Assembly (NCBI GenBank): GCA_900320955.1 | Contig: ONUN01000003.1 | Coordinates: forward strand, 35,323 to 72,554 | Direction: 5' to 3' | From: an uncultured Methanobrevibacter sp. | GTDB lineage: Archaea; Methanobacteriota; Methanobacteria; Methanobacteriales; Methanobacteriaceae | DNA length: 37,232 bases | Shown: positions 24,383 to 31,873 of the stretch, piece after piece | Position numbering within the stretch: position 1 is the first letter of the stretch | Layout: every line of letters starts with the position of its first letter | The notes under the pieces: generated by a model | Told to the model about the DNA's origin: nothing | The model's database searches: none | What the model saw: the letters and a program-made list of their open reading frames with translations, nothing else | Translations under genes and position numbers: made by a program

Positions 24383-25705
24383 ATGAATATTACTGTTATT
24401 GGAACCGGTTATGTTGGTCTTGTTACCGGAGCATGCTTTTCTAAAATGGGAAACAAGGTCTACTGCGTAGACATTGATGAAGAAAAAATTAAAGGACTTA
24501 AAAATGGGATCTTGCCTATTTTTGAACCTCACCTGGGCACATTGGTTGTCAATGGCCAACAGCAGGGGGACTTGGTTTTTACAACTGACATTAAAGAGGC
24601 ATTGGACGATACAAATATTGTTTTTATTGCTGTTGGAACTCCGATGGCGGATGACGGAAGCGCAAATCTGGACTATATTTTCTCAGCAGCATCAGACATT
24701 GCAAACAATATCACAAAAGATTCCCTTGTTGTAATCAAATCAACCGTTCCGATCGGAACCGGATTCAGGGTAAAGGAGCACATTGACAATATTTTAAAAG
24801 AAAAAGACAGTGACGTCAAAATCGAAATCGCTTCAAATCCGGAATTTCTAAAGGAAGGAAAAGCAATTGAGGACTGTTTAAGTCCTGATAGAATTGTCAT
24901 TGGTGCAGAATCCGAAGAAGTATTTGACACTCTAAAGGAGCTTTATTATCCGTTTGTAATCAATCACGACAGGTTTGTTTTGATGGATGTCAAATCATCT
25001 GAAATGACAAAATACGTTGCAAATGCAATGCTTGCAACAAAGATATCATTCATGAACGAGATAGCAAACATCTGTGAAGTCACAGGAGCCGACGTTCAAA
25101 AAGTCAGACTGGGAATAGGATCAGATAAAAGGATAGGATATCACTTTATCTATGCCGGATGCGGATATGGTGGAAGCTGTTTTCCAAAGGATGTCCAGGC
25201 ATTAATCAATACTGCTGAGGCCAACGGATACGAACCGGAAATACTTACTCACGTTGAAAAGGTAAACAAAAAGCAAAAGCTTGTAATAGTCAACAAAATC
25301 ACAAAAAGGTTTGGCGAAGATCTTTCAGGCATGACATTTGCAATGTGGGGACTTGCATTCAAGCCGGGAACCGATGACGTAAGGGAAGCCACATCATTGG
25401 TTGTGGCTGAAGAGCTCATAAAAAGAGGAGCCAAAATAAATGCATATGACGCACAGGCAACCGAAGAATTCAAAAAAGCTATTCCTGATGAGTGTCTGTC
25501 TGAAATCAAGTTTGCAAAAAGCAGATATGAAACAGTTGACAATGCTGATGCGCTGATTTTGATAACAGAGTGGAAAGAGTTCAGAACTCCTGACTGGCAA
25601 TACCTGATTGAAAAATTAAACAAATCCATAATTTTTGACGGAAGAAACATATATGATAAAAAAATTGAGGAATATGGGTTTGAATTGTATCAAATCGGTT
25701 GTTAA
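24383..25705 (+). CDS. ugd: UDP-glucose 6-dehydrogenase
   Basis: The protein is 440 residues. It oxidises UDP-glucose to UDP-glucuronate with two NAD+. The N-terminal Rossmann motif is ITVIGTGYVGLVTGACFSKM, followed by VDIDEEKI. STVPIGTG and EFLKEGKAIED form the middle signature, the catalytic cysteine sits in CGYGGSCFPKDVQAL, and the C-terminal NAD/UDP domain has LAFKPGTDDVREATSL and DGRNIYD. The family also contains UDP-ManNAc dehydrogenases; the immediate galU neighbour favours UDP-glucose. It lies 23 bases downstream of galU and ends in a T-rich terminator, closing the three-gene operon. Confidence 0.93.
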   Translation: MNITVIGTGYVGLVTGACFSKMGNKVYCVDIDEEKIKGLKNGILPIFEPHLGTLVVNGQQQGDLVFTTDIKEALDDTNIVFIAVGTPMADDGSANLDYIFSAASDIANNITKDSLVVIKSTVPIGTGFRVKEHIDNILKEKDSDVKIEIASNPEFLKEGKAIEDCLSPDRIVIGAESEEVFDTLKELYYPFVINHDRFVLMDVKSSEMTKYVANAMLATKISFMNEIANICEVTGADVQKVRLGIGSDKRIGYHFIYAGCGYGGSCFPKDVQALINTAEANGYEPEILTHVEKVNKKQKLVIVNKITKRFGEDLSGMTFAMWGLAFKPGTDDVREATSLVVAEELIKRGAKINAYDAQATEEFKKAIPDECLSEIKFAKSRYETVDNADALILITEWKEFRTPDWQYLIEKLNKSIIFDGRNIYDKKIEEYGFELYQIGC

Positions 25706-25720
25706 ATTGTAAAGCAATCA

Positions 25721-25745
25721 CTTTTTTTTTATTTCTATTTTTTAT
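25721..25745 (+). terminator. T-rich terminator after ugd
   Basis: A nine-T run (25722-25730) and a second T-rich stretch shortly after mark the likely end of the acyltransferase-galU-ugd transcript. Confidence 0.55.
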
Positions 25746-25796
25746 ATAAATCAATTAAAGTTCCTTATTTCATTTAAAAAAGGATAATGCTATTGT

Positions 25797-25838
25797 TTTA
25801 TATAATATGTACAACTTATATTATAATATATTGAGGGG
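25797..25838 (+). promoter_or_regulatory. Promoter and ribosome site of the GT2-TagF gene
   Basis: A TATA box (TTTATATAAT, 25797-25806) is followed by GAGGGG at 25833-25838. The ribosome site directly abuts ATG 25839, which is too near, and is well spaced for TTG 25848, so it favours the later start. Confidence 0.5.
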
Positions 25839-25847
25839 ATGTTGAGT

Positions 25848-28535
25848 TTGGCGTTTAAATTTTCTGTTGTGATGACTGCATACAATAGTGAAAACTATCT
25901 TTCTGTTGCTATCGAATCTATAATCAACCAAAGCCTGGATTTTAAACGTAATATCCAAATAATAATCATAGATGATGCAAGTTCAGACCATACGCCGGAC
26001 ATCGCATATTACTACCAGAAAAAATATCCCAAAAACATATTCGTTTTAAGAAATGATGCCAACTACGGACCTTCCTATTCAAGAAATCGGGGTCTTGGTC
26101 ATGTGCAGGCTGAATTTGTAAATTTCCTTGACAGTGACGATTTCATAACAGAATATGCATTCAGCAAGGCATTGAGTCTGTTTAAAAAGCATGATGAAAT
26201 AGATATCGTTTCCATGCCAATATATTATTTCGGATCAAGGCGTGGAGGACATTCCCTAAACTACAAATTCGAAAAGACACAGGTTGTCAATCTCAATGAA
26301 AAGCCGGAATATATTCAGCTTTCAGGAGCATCATCCTTTTTTAGATTTTCCACTCTCAAAAACTATAGCTTCGAAGAGGGCTTGAGGGTATCAGAAGATC
26401 CGCTTTTAATCAATCAGATACTTCTTGATAATCCAAACATCGGATTTCTGGACGGATGTGCCTATTACTACAGAAAGCATGATGACCAAAAATCCCTTAT
26501 AGGAACATCAGCCAATCACAAATCCTATTTCACCTCAAGAGTGGACAAGTACTTTTTGGCTTTAATAGATTATGCAATTAAAAAGAAATCAGAGGTTCCA
26601 AAGTTCATCCAGCATGTGCTGATGTATGATTTGCAGTGGATTTTTGAAATAAAAAGGGTAAACCATCTTTTGGACAGTCGGGAAATCACAGTGCTTTATG
26701 CCAAATTAATCAAGATACTTTCATTTATTGATTCTGATGTAATAATCTTTCAAAAGTCAATTCCAGGAATCTTAAAAACCCATATTCTGCTTTTAAAAAA
26801 GTATGACGTCAAGTATCTTTCAGACAAGAATTCCGTTGGAAATGACAAGTGCACACATATCGACGAGCTGGAGCTCAACAGAATAAACCTTGACATCTGT
26901 CAAATCGAAGGGGATGACCTTTTCATTTTAGGATACTTTACCACATTTACCCATGAGCCGAACATTCAGGTCAGAATCAATGGGGAAAAAACATTTCCTG
27001 TTGAAATCATCAGTTTCCCGCAAAGGGACAATTTATCACTGAACTTCAACTACGGATTCAACCATAACTTCAGGGTGTCAATCCCGATTGAAGACGGTAT
27101 GAAAATCGAGTTCAGGGTCGATGATGACATATCCATTCCTGAATATTCTCACATCTCAAGACTTTCCAAAGTGTCAAAATACATGCTCTCAGACAAGTTC
27201 ATCGTAAAGGACATGGACGATTCAATTCTGATTTTAAAGAGAAGCACTACAAACACATTTAAAAGTGAGTTAGGTGCATTGAAAAACATTCTCTCCAAAA
27301 GGGAGGAAGGATGGAGAACAGGAGTTCTTTTAAGATTTTTATACTTTTTCTATTATCCTGCATACAAGGACAGGCATATATGGATTTTTATGGACCTGCC
27401 TTATCGTGCAGACGACAATGCATTTCAGCTGTTCAAATATGCAGTTGAGGCAAACGACAAGGATATCGACAAGTATTTTGCCATCTCAAAGCATGACTAC
27501 CAGGTTCAGGACGTTGAGATAATGGCAAACAAGTATCGCTCAAGCTCAAAAATGTTTAAAATCAGAAGACTTCTTGGCCTTGGAAATCCAAGCAGCGAAT
27601 ACCAGAAGGTGGCAGATGTCGGTTTTGACATTGCATACAGGTCAATTCGCCACAGGCTTTACGCACTCTTTGCAGAGGTAATTATTTCATCAAACCCAGA
27701 CAACAATATCATCTATCCGTTCTGGGGAAATTTCCCATTCCTTTCAGGGCTTGTAAGGTCCAAGACAGTATTTCTGCAGCACGGAGTTACAAAGGACGAT
27801 ACCTCATCATGGCTCAACAAGTATGACAAGAACCTTGACATGATCGTTACAGTGTCTGACGCTGAAAGACAGTCATTTATAGACAACGACTACGGATATC
27901 CTGCAGATTCAATCAAGGTGCTTGGTTTTCCAAGATTTGACAAGCTTGAAAAACTTGAAGACAAAAAAGAAATTGTCGTAATGCCTACATGGAGACGCCA
28001 TTACACAAACCTTGATGATAAGGACTTTGTGAGAACCACATTCTTCAATGCATTCAATAATCTTTTAAATGATGATGACCTGCTTGATTTTCTTGAGTCA
28101 AGAGGATACAGGCTAGTATTCAAGCCGCATCCGAACCTTTTAAAGTTCATTCATCTGTTTGACAGAAACAATGATGTGGATTTCATAGACCGTGACTATT
28201 CGGAAATTTTCAACCACTCTTCACTTCTAATAACAGACTATTCAAGTGTATTTTTCGATTTTGCTTATCTCAAAAAGCCGGTAATCTATTATCAATATGG
28301 AAAGGACTATCACTTTGATGTTGAAAACGGTTACTTTGATTATGAGGAAATGGGCTTTGGGCCTGTTGCAAAAACTGCAGAAGAGTTGAGAAATGATATC
28401 ATATCATGCGTTTTGCATGACTGTGAAATGGATGATGTATACAAGCAGCGTGTGGATGAATTCTTTAAATTCAATGACCATGAAAACTCCAAAAGGGTCT
28501 ATGAAGCCATTCGTGAAATGGAATTCAACCATTAA
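25848..28535 (+). CDS. Bifunctional glycosyltransferase (GT2) and TagF/TagB-like glycerophosphotransferase
   Basis: This 895-residue fusion starts at TTG 25848 (MAFKFSVVMTAYN); the frame also offers ATG 25839. The N-terminal 280 residues are a GT2 domain: FSVVMTAYNSENYLSVAIES, IIIDDASSDHTP, GPSYSRNRGL and FLDSDDF (DxD-type metal site). A beta-rich linker of about 170 residues follows. The C-terminal 400 residues match CDP-glycerol:glycerophosphotransferases of teichoic-acid synthesis: FLQHGVTKDD, VMPTWRRHY, LVFKPHPN, and ITDYSSVFFDFAYLKKPVIY, with the conserved His and Asp residues present. It should build a phosphate-containing glycan at the inner membrane face, though the sugar and alditol cannot be predicted. 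It is separated from ugd by a terminator and has its own promoter, but clearly belongs to the same surface-polysaccharide locus. Confidence 0.9.
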   Translation: MAFKFSVVMTAYNSENYLSVAIESIINQSLDFKRNIQIIIIDDASSDHTPDIAYYYQKKYPKNIFVLRNDANYGPSYSRNRGLGHVQAEFVNFLDSDDFITEYAFSKALSLFKKHDEIDIVSMPIYYFGSRRGGHSLNYKFEKTQVVNLNEKPEYIQLSGASSFFRFSTLKNYSFEEGLRVSEDPLLINQILLDNPNIGFLDGCAYYYRKHDDQKSLIGTSANHKSYFTSRVDKYFLALIDYAIKKKSEVPKFIQHVLMYDLQWIFEIKRVNHLLDSREITVLYAKLIKILSFIDSDVIIFQKSIPGILKTHILLLKKYDVKYLSDKNSVGNDKCTHIDELELNRINLDICQIEGDDLFILGYFTTFTHEPNIQVRINGEKTFPVEIISFPQRDNLSLNFNYGFNHNFRVSIPIEDGMKIEFRVDDDISIPEYSHISRLSKVSKYMLSDKFIVKDMDDSILILKRSTTNTFKSELGALKNILSKREEGWRTGVLLRFLYFFYYPAYKDRHIWIFMDLPYRADDNAFQLFKYAVEANDKDIDKYFAISKHDYQVQDVEIMANKYRSSSKMFKIRRLLGLGNPSSEYQKVADVGFDIAYRSIRHRLYALFAEVIISSNPDNNIIYPFWGNFPFLSGLVRSKTVFLQHGVTKDDTSSWLNKYDKNLDMIVTVSDAERQSFIDNDYGYPADSIKVLGFPRFDKLEKLEDKKEIVVMPTWRRHYTNLDDKDFVRTTFFNAFNNLLNDDDLLDFLESRGYRLVFKPHPNLLKFIHLFDRNNDVDFIDRDYSEIFNHSSLLITDYSSVFFDFAYLKKPVIYYQYGKDYHFDVENGYFDYEEMGFGPVAKTAEELRNDIISCVLHDCEMDDVYKQRVDEFFKFNDHENSKRVYEAIREMEFNH

Positions 28536-28614
28536 TTACTACTTTTAACCCGCACAAAGTTACAAAATCTTTAAATACGTTTTAATGTTAATTACTATTA
28601 AAGGGGATTTAATC

Positions 28615-28905
28615 ATGTATGTAAAAGAAGTATTAGATGATTTGGGAATTCGCGTAAAATTGCCTCAGCACTGGTATTCAACAGACGTTGGAGCCGAGTT
28701 TGAAGAACCTGAACTTATTCAAAACGACGATATCATAAAAATAGAAGCCGAAAGCGGTGAAAATACAAAAGTCATAGTCATAGATGCAAATGATTGTATG
28801 AGCGTTGTTACAAGATTTGCTGACGGAAAGGTCATAGGGGTAAAATATCTTAATAACAAGGATGATTTTGAATATATAGGAAAACCATCCGAGCTATACT
28901 TTTAG
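28615..28905 (+). CDS. Small conserved methanogen-type protein
   Basis: The protein is 96 residues from ATG 28615, chosen because AAAGGGG lies just upstream; the frame is open from 28585. It is acidic and beta-rich, with no membrane helix or cysteine motif. The sequence MYVKEVLDDLGIRVKLPQHW then VGAEFEEPE resembles small DUF proteins known only from methanogens, but I cannot name the family. It ends convergently with the PAP2 gene, with an overlap of 12 bases. Confidence 0.7.
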   Translation: MYVKEVLDDLGIRVKLPQHWYSTDVGAEFEEPELIQNDDIIKIEAESGENTKVIVIDANDCMSVVTRFADGKVIGVKYLNNKDDFEYIGKPSELYF

Positions 28906-29454
28906 GAATTTGCACACCAGAATACCACTCACCATACCAATAACCGCACCGCAGACCACATCAAATGGGAAATGCATGCCTATATAGACTCTGGAAAATC
29001 CGATTACAACCAGAAAGAGCGCCATTATCACCCAAACCAGTTTATAATTTTTATAGTACTCCTTGGCCTTGAGTATGATTACGGTAACGACCGCTGCAGT
29101 TGTTGCGGAATGTCCGGACGGGAAGGAATTCGGATCGCTTGAGGATGAAATTCCCCCTGAGCCAAGGTGCTTTACATGGTCAAGTATCATGTATGGTCTT
29201 GGCATATGGAATAAGAGTTTCAATATACTTGTAATTGCAAACATCACAATTATGGCTGCAGCAATGAGTTTGACAAGTCCGTAGTACTTTCTTGTGTTGA
29301 AAATGTTTTGTCTTGTTATTATCAGAAGTATTGCGAATAAAACGGCCAGAAACATCAATCCGCCGAGATGGGTGAAGTTCGGAAGCACAGCATCAAAAAC
29401 CGGATTGCTCAGGTCATTGTTTATAAAATAAAAAATCTCTGTATTTAAATCCAT
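28894..29454 (-). CDS. PAP2-family membrane phosphatase
   Basis: The protein is 186 residues, mostly transmembrane (five or six helices). The three phosphatase motifs are complete: KLLFHMPRP (K-x6-RP), PSGHSATTAA with the catalytic His, and SRVYIGMHFPFD with the second His and Asp. Family members remove phosphate from lipid phosphates; in archaea a role in recycling polyprenyl diphosphate after glycan transfer is usual. Its place beside the surface-glycan genes fits this. The start ATG at 29454 lacks a clear ribosome site. The 3' end overlaps the convergent small gene. Confidence 0.9.
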   Translation of the reverse strand: MDLNTEIFYFINNDLSNPVFDAVLPNFTHLGGLMFLAVLFAILLIITRQNIFNTRKYYGLVKLIAAAIIVMFAITSILKLLFHMPRPYMILDHVKHLGSGGISSSSDPNSFPSGHSATTAAVVTVIILKAKEYYKNYKLVWVIMALFLVVIGFSRVYIGMHFPFDVVCGAVIGMVSGILVCKFLKV

Positions 29455-29562
29455 ATAGTATATTTTTTCAAAACTAGTTAATACTTGTTGTCATCATGAA
29501 TTTATCAAATTCGTTTGACTTTTAAAAAAGTATAATTAATAGTTTGGTCATAATCTTAATTG

Positions 29563-29609
29563 TTTAAAGTATAGGTAAAAATTTTACCGTGCTATAAATT
29601 AATGGAGGA
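29563..29609 (+). promoter_or_regulatory. mtrA promoter with operator-like palindrome
   Basis: A TATA box (TTTAAAGTATA, 29563-29573) is directly followed by the perfect palindrome GGTAAAA-A-TTTTACC (29574-29588), in the space between TATA box and expected transcript start where archaeal repressors commonly bind. GGAGG at 29605-29609 is the ribosome site for ATG 29617. Confidence 0.65.
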
Positions 29610-29616
29610 TAATGTC

Positions 29617-30183
29617 ATGGCTGATAAAAAAGCTCCTGCAGATGGCTGGCCCGTAATTAGTGGGGACTATATTGTAGGAGATCCGGAAAGTCCAGTGGCA
29701 GTTACAACTCTTGCTTCTCACATTGAAGCTGAATTAAGCGGAGCTGCAATTGCAGGACCATGTAAGACAGAAAACTTGGGAATAGAAAAGGTGGTTGCAA
29801 ACATCATATCCAATCCGAATATCAGATTTTTGATTTTGGCAGGCGCTGAAGTGCAGGGCCACATTACAGGTCAGAGCTTCAAGGCATTGCACGAAAACGG
29901 TGCTGATGCCGACAAGAAGAAAATCATCGGAGCAACCGGAGCTATTCCTTTTGTGGAAAACGTACCTCTTGAAGGTGTTGAAAGATTCCAACAGCAATTG
30001 GAAATCGTTGATCTCATCGATACTGAAGATGTCGGTGCAATCCAATCCAAAATCAATGAATGCATTGAAAAGGACCCTGGAGCACTTGAGGCAGACCCTA
30101 TTGTAATGGAAGTTGATGAAGAAAACGAAAAGATGGTAATTGTTGACAAAAAGAAAAAAGATAATGCCTCTGAGGAAGCATAA
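29617..30183 (+). CDS. mtrA: Stand-alone soluble MtrA (tetrahydromethanopterin S-methyltransferase subunit A)
   Basis: The protein is 188 residues from ATG 29617, selected by GGAGG; ATG 29602 would overlap the ribosome site. MtrA carries the corrinoid of the Mtr complex that moves the methyl group from tetrahydromethanopterin to coenzyme M. The family features are strong: [45 protein letters not shown] with His82, the expected cobalt ligand, and [15 protein letters not shown]. Mtr-complex MtrA has a C-terminal membrane helix of about 20 residues; here the protein ends in a charged [11 protein letters not shown] tail with no helix, and there are no other mtr genes around. It is thus a soluble paralogue, perhaps accepting methyl groups from, or donating them to, another enzyme. 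A palindrome in the promoter suggests regulation. Confidence 0.92.
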   Translation: MADKKAPADGWPVISGDYIVGDPESPVAVTTLASHIEAELSGAAIAGPCKTENLGIEKVVANIISNPNIRFLILAGAEVQGHITGQSFKALHENGADADKKKIIGATGAIPFVENVPLEGVERFQQQLEIVDLIDTEDVGAIQSKINECIEKDPGALEADPIVMEVDEENEKMVIVDKKKKDNASEEA

Positions 30184-30482
30184 ATCTTTTTTCACTCTCT
30201 TTTTTTTTAATTTTTTAACTGCACTTTTTTAAAAAAGATAAACTTTATATAGTAAATGCAATATATTACTTATTACATTGGTGAGAACTTGCATTTTTCT
30301 AAAAAATGTAATTCAAAACCAATAAATTTATATACTATAACAACTATAGTATGTATGCAAATATGTATTTTCTCAAAGAAAGTGCATAGGAAATATCATG
30401 TATATTTCTAAAAAAGATATCACCATTGTTCACATGTCTTATCTTTTAAGGTGAACATCAAAAAATAGTAGGAATTGATAAT
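30184..30482. promoter_or_regulatory. Terminator and complex upstream region of the 30.5-kb gene
   Basis: T-rich runs at 30188-30230 probably terminate mtrA. Two TATA-like boxes follow, at about 30242-30252 and 30324-30334. The second overlaps a perfect inverted repeat, ATACTATA / TATAGTAT (30332-30339 and 30345-30352). If transcription starts about 25 bases on, the leader would be about 125 bases and would contain another inverted repeat, TGTTCAC / GTGAACA (30427-30433 and 30451-30457). This suggests an operator and a structured leader or a small RNA, but nothing here matches an RNA class I know. Confidence 0.45.
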
Positions 30483-30845
30483 ATGGATAATCTAGCGAAA
30501 AATAATGAAAATGTAATCAACTGGTCTGAAAAAGTAAGAAACCTCGATGACAATATCCGCCGCGAAATTGGAATCGAAGGTGAAAACGAAGCTAAACACA
30601 TTCTAATCAAGGTGCAAACCAAGTCCTCAGAGTCAATAGAACCTGCATTCATCGTAGATGAAGACGACACATTCCTTGACCTCTTTGTATTGTCACCGCA
30701 CGGTTCTGGAATCACATCAACTGCCGTGTTGAAATCCAACATTCAAAGCGTTGGAGTAATCGGCGGCGTGTCTGCTGAGAAGATGGATTCAAACGAAATA
30801 CCTGAAGAAACAGGTCATGATGACATTGGAGGCCTTTACCAATAG
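30483..30845 (+). CDS. Hypothetical acidic protein
   Basis: The protein is 120 residues. AGGAATT precedes ATG 30483. It is acidic, with a helical N-terminus (NWSEKVRNLDDNIRREIGIE) and a beta-rich middle (HILIKVQTK, AFIVDEDDTFLDLFVLS, LKSNIQSVGVIGG). There are no cysteines, membrane segments or known motifs. Ordered secondary structure and good coding character show that it is a genuine gene. It is followed after 24 bases by another unknown gene. No family is recognised. Confidence 0.7.
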   Translation: MDNLAKNNENVINWSEKVRNLDDNIRREIGIEGENEAKHILIKVQTKSSESIEPAFIVDEDDTFLDLFVLSPHGSGITSTAVLKSNIQSVGVIGGVSAEKMDSNEIPEETGHDDIGGLYQ

Positions 30846-30869
30846 GCCTTTCCAATATTTAGGATGATT

Positions 30870-31262
30870 ATGAAGCAAAGATTCAATTCACGTAAAAGAC
30901 ACAGAAACAATGCATACTATGATAGGGAACTGTTGCTCAACAAAAAGATAAGGCAGTTTCAAAATGACTATTACAATCTTTCCAACCCTCCTCTTCCCGA
31001 GGAATATCGCAGAATGGATATGCTCAGAAGAGACATCAAATATCTCCTGAGATGCCAGGAATATAAGGTATGGAAAAAGTCATACAACCGCAAACATGCT
31101 TATTTCGACCAACTCACCCTATTCAAGTCAATGTATATGATGTGGAAAAGGAAAACCTTTTTCACCTACATTGAAGAATACCACAACGTACCTCACCACT
31201 TGGCCCTTTGGGCAAAAACAATCGGTGCAAACATGGTTCCTGGACGTGTGTTCGGAACCTAA
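30870..31262 (+). CDS. Hypothetical basic protein
   Basis: The protein is 130 residues from ATG 30870, for which AGGAT at 30861-30865 is well placed; ATG 30864 is the alternative. It is strongly basic and rich in Arg, Tyr and Asn, with an N-terminal MKQRFNSRKRHRNNAYYDRE and a run of aromatic and basic helices (YKVWKKSYNRKHAYFDQLTL). It ends in PGRVFGT. The charge pattern suggests nucleic-acid contact, but no domain is recognised. It lies 24 bases after the acidic unknown gene and 44 bases before the HsdS-like gene, so all four may be one transcript. Confidence 0.7.
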   Translation: MKQRFNSRKRHRNNAYYDRELLLNKKIRQFQNDYYNLSNPPLPEEYRRMDMLRRDIKYLLRCQEYKVWKKSYNRKHAYFDQLTLFKSMYMMWKRKTFFTYIEEYHNVPHHLALWAKTIGANMVPGRVFGT

Positions 31263-31306
31263 TCCTTTATATTTTAACTTATAAAAATATATAATAGAGG
31301 CTAAAC

Positions 31307-31873
31307 ATGAACAAGGTAAAACTCGCAGATATTGCAGAGGTAATATCTGGGCTGTCATATAGAAGATACAGGGATGAAAGCGAAGATTCCTATGATGTGA
31401 TTGTTCAAAGATCCATCAGAAAGGACGGAATCTTGAAGGATTTCGAAAAAATACGGCTTGTAAAGCCAAAATCAAGATATTTCACAAAACCTGGAGATAT
31501 CCTGATGAAAATGCCATATCCGTATGATGTTGTTTGTGTTAGCCAGGAAAATCTGGTTGTAAGTGACAGGATAGCCATCATCAGAGTCAACAAAAATTTC
31601 AACCCTTCATTTATAGCCCACCTGCTTTCAAATGCGCATGTCAAAAAGCAGTTGCATGAGCTTGGAAGTACAGAAAGAATACCGCACACATCACTGAAAG
31701 AAATTAAGGAATTGAAACTCATTATTCCTGATAGAAAAACACAAGATCAGTGCGCCGAACTTTTAGATCTTATCAACGAAAAGATTGTAGCCGACAAGGC
31801 ACTGGTTAAATATGACAGAAACCTCAAAGAGGGAATCCTAAACGAAATTTGGGAAGGTGGGTTAGATGTTTAA
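31307..31873 (+). CDS. HsdS-like protein, single target-recognition domain
   Basis: The protein is 188 residues. It resembles half of a type I specificity subunit: an N-terminal target-recognition fold (KVKLADIAEVISGLSYRRY, then SRYFTKPGDILMKMPYP, VVSDRIAIIRVN, HLLSNAHVKKQLHELGSTER, HTSLKEIKELKLIIPD) followed by one helical spacer (KTQDQCAELLDLINEKIVAD). Full HsdS proteins have two such units and about 400-450 residues; single-unit forms must dimerise. It normally gives a methyltransferase its DNA sequence specificity. Its stop overlaps the start of the HsdM-like gene by 8 bases. A ribosome site GAGG lies before ATG 31307. No restriction (HsdR) gene is present in the window. Confidence 0.85.
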   Translation: MNKVKLADIAEVISGLSYRRYRDESEDSYDVIVQRSIRKDGILKDFEKIRLVKPKSRYFTKPGDILMKMPYPYDVVCVSQENLVVSDRIAIIRVNKNFNPSFIAHLLSNAHVKKQLHELGSTERIPHTSLKEIKELKLIIPDRKTQDQCAELLDLINEKIVADKALVKYDRNLKEGILNEIWEGGLDV

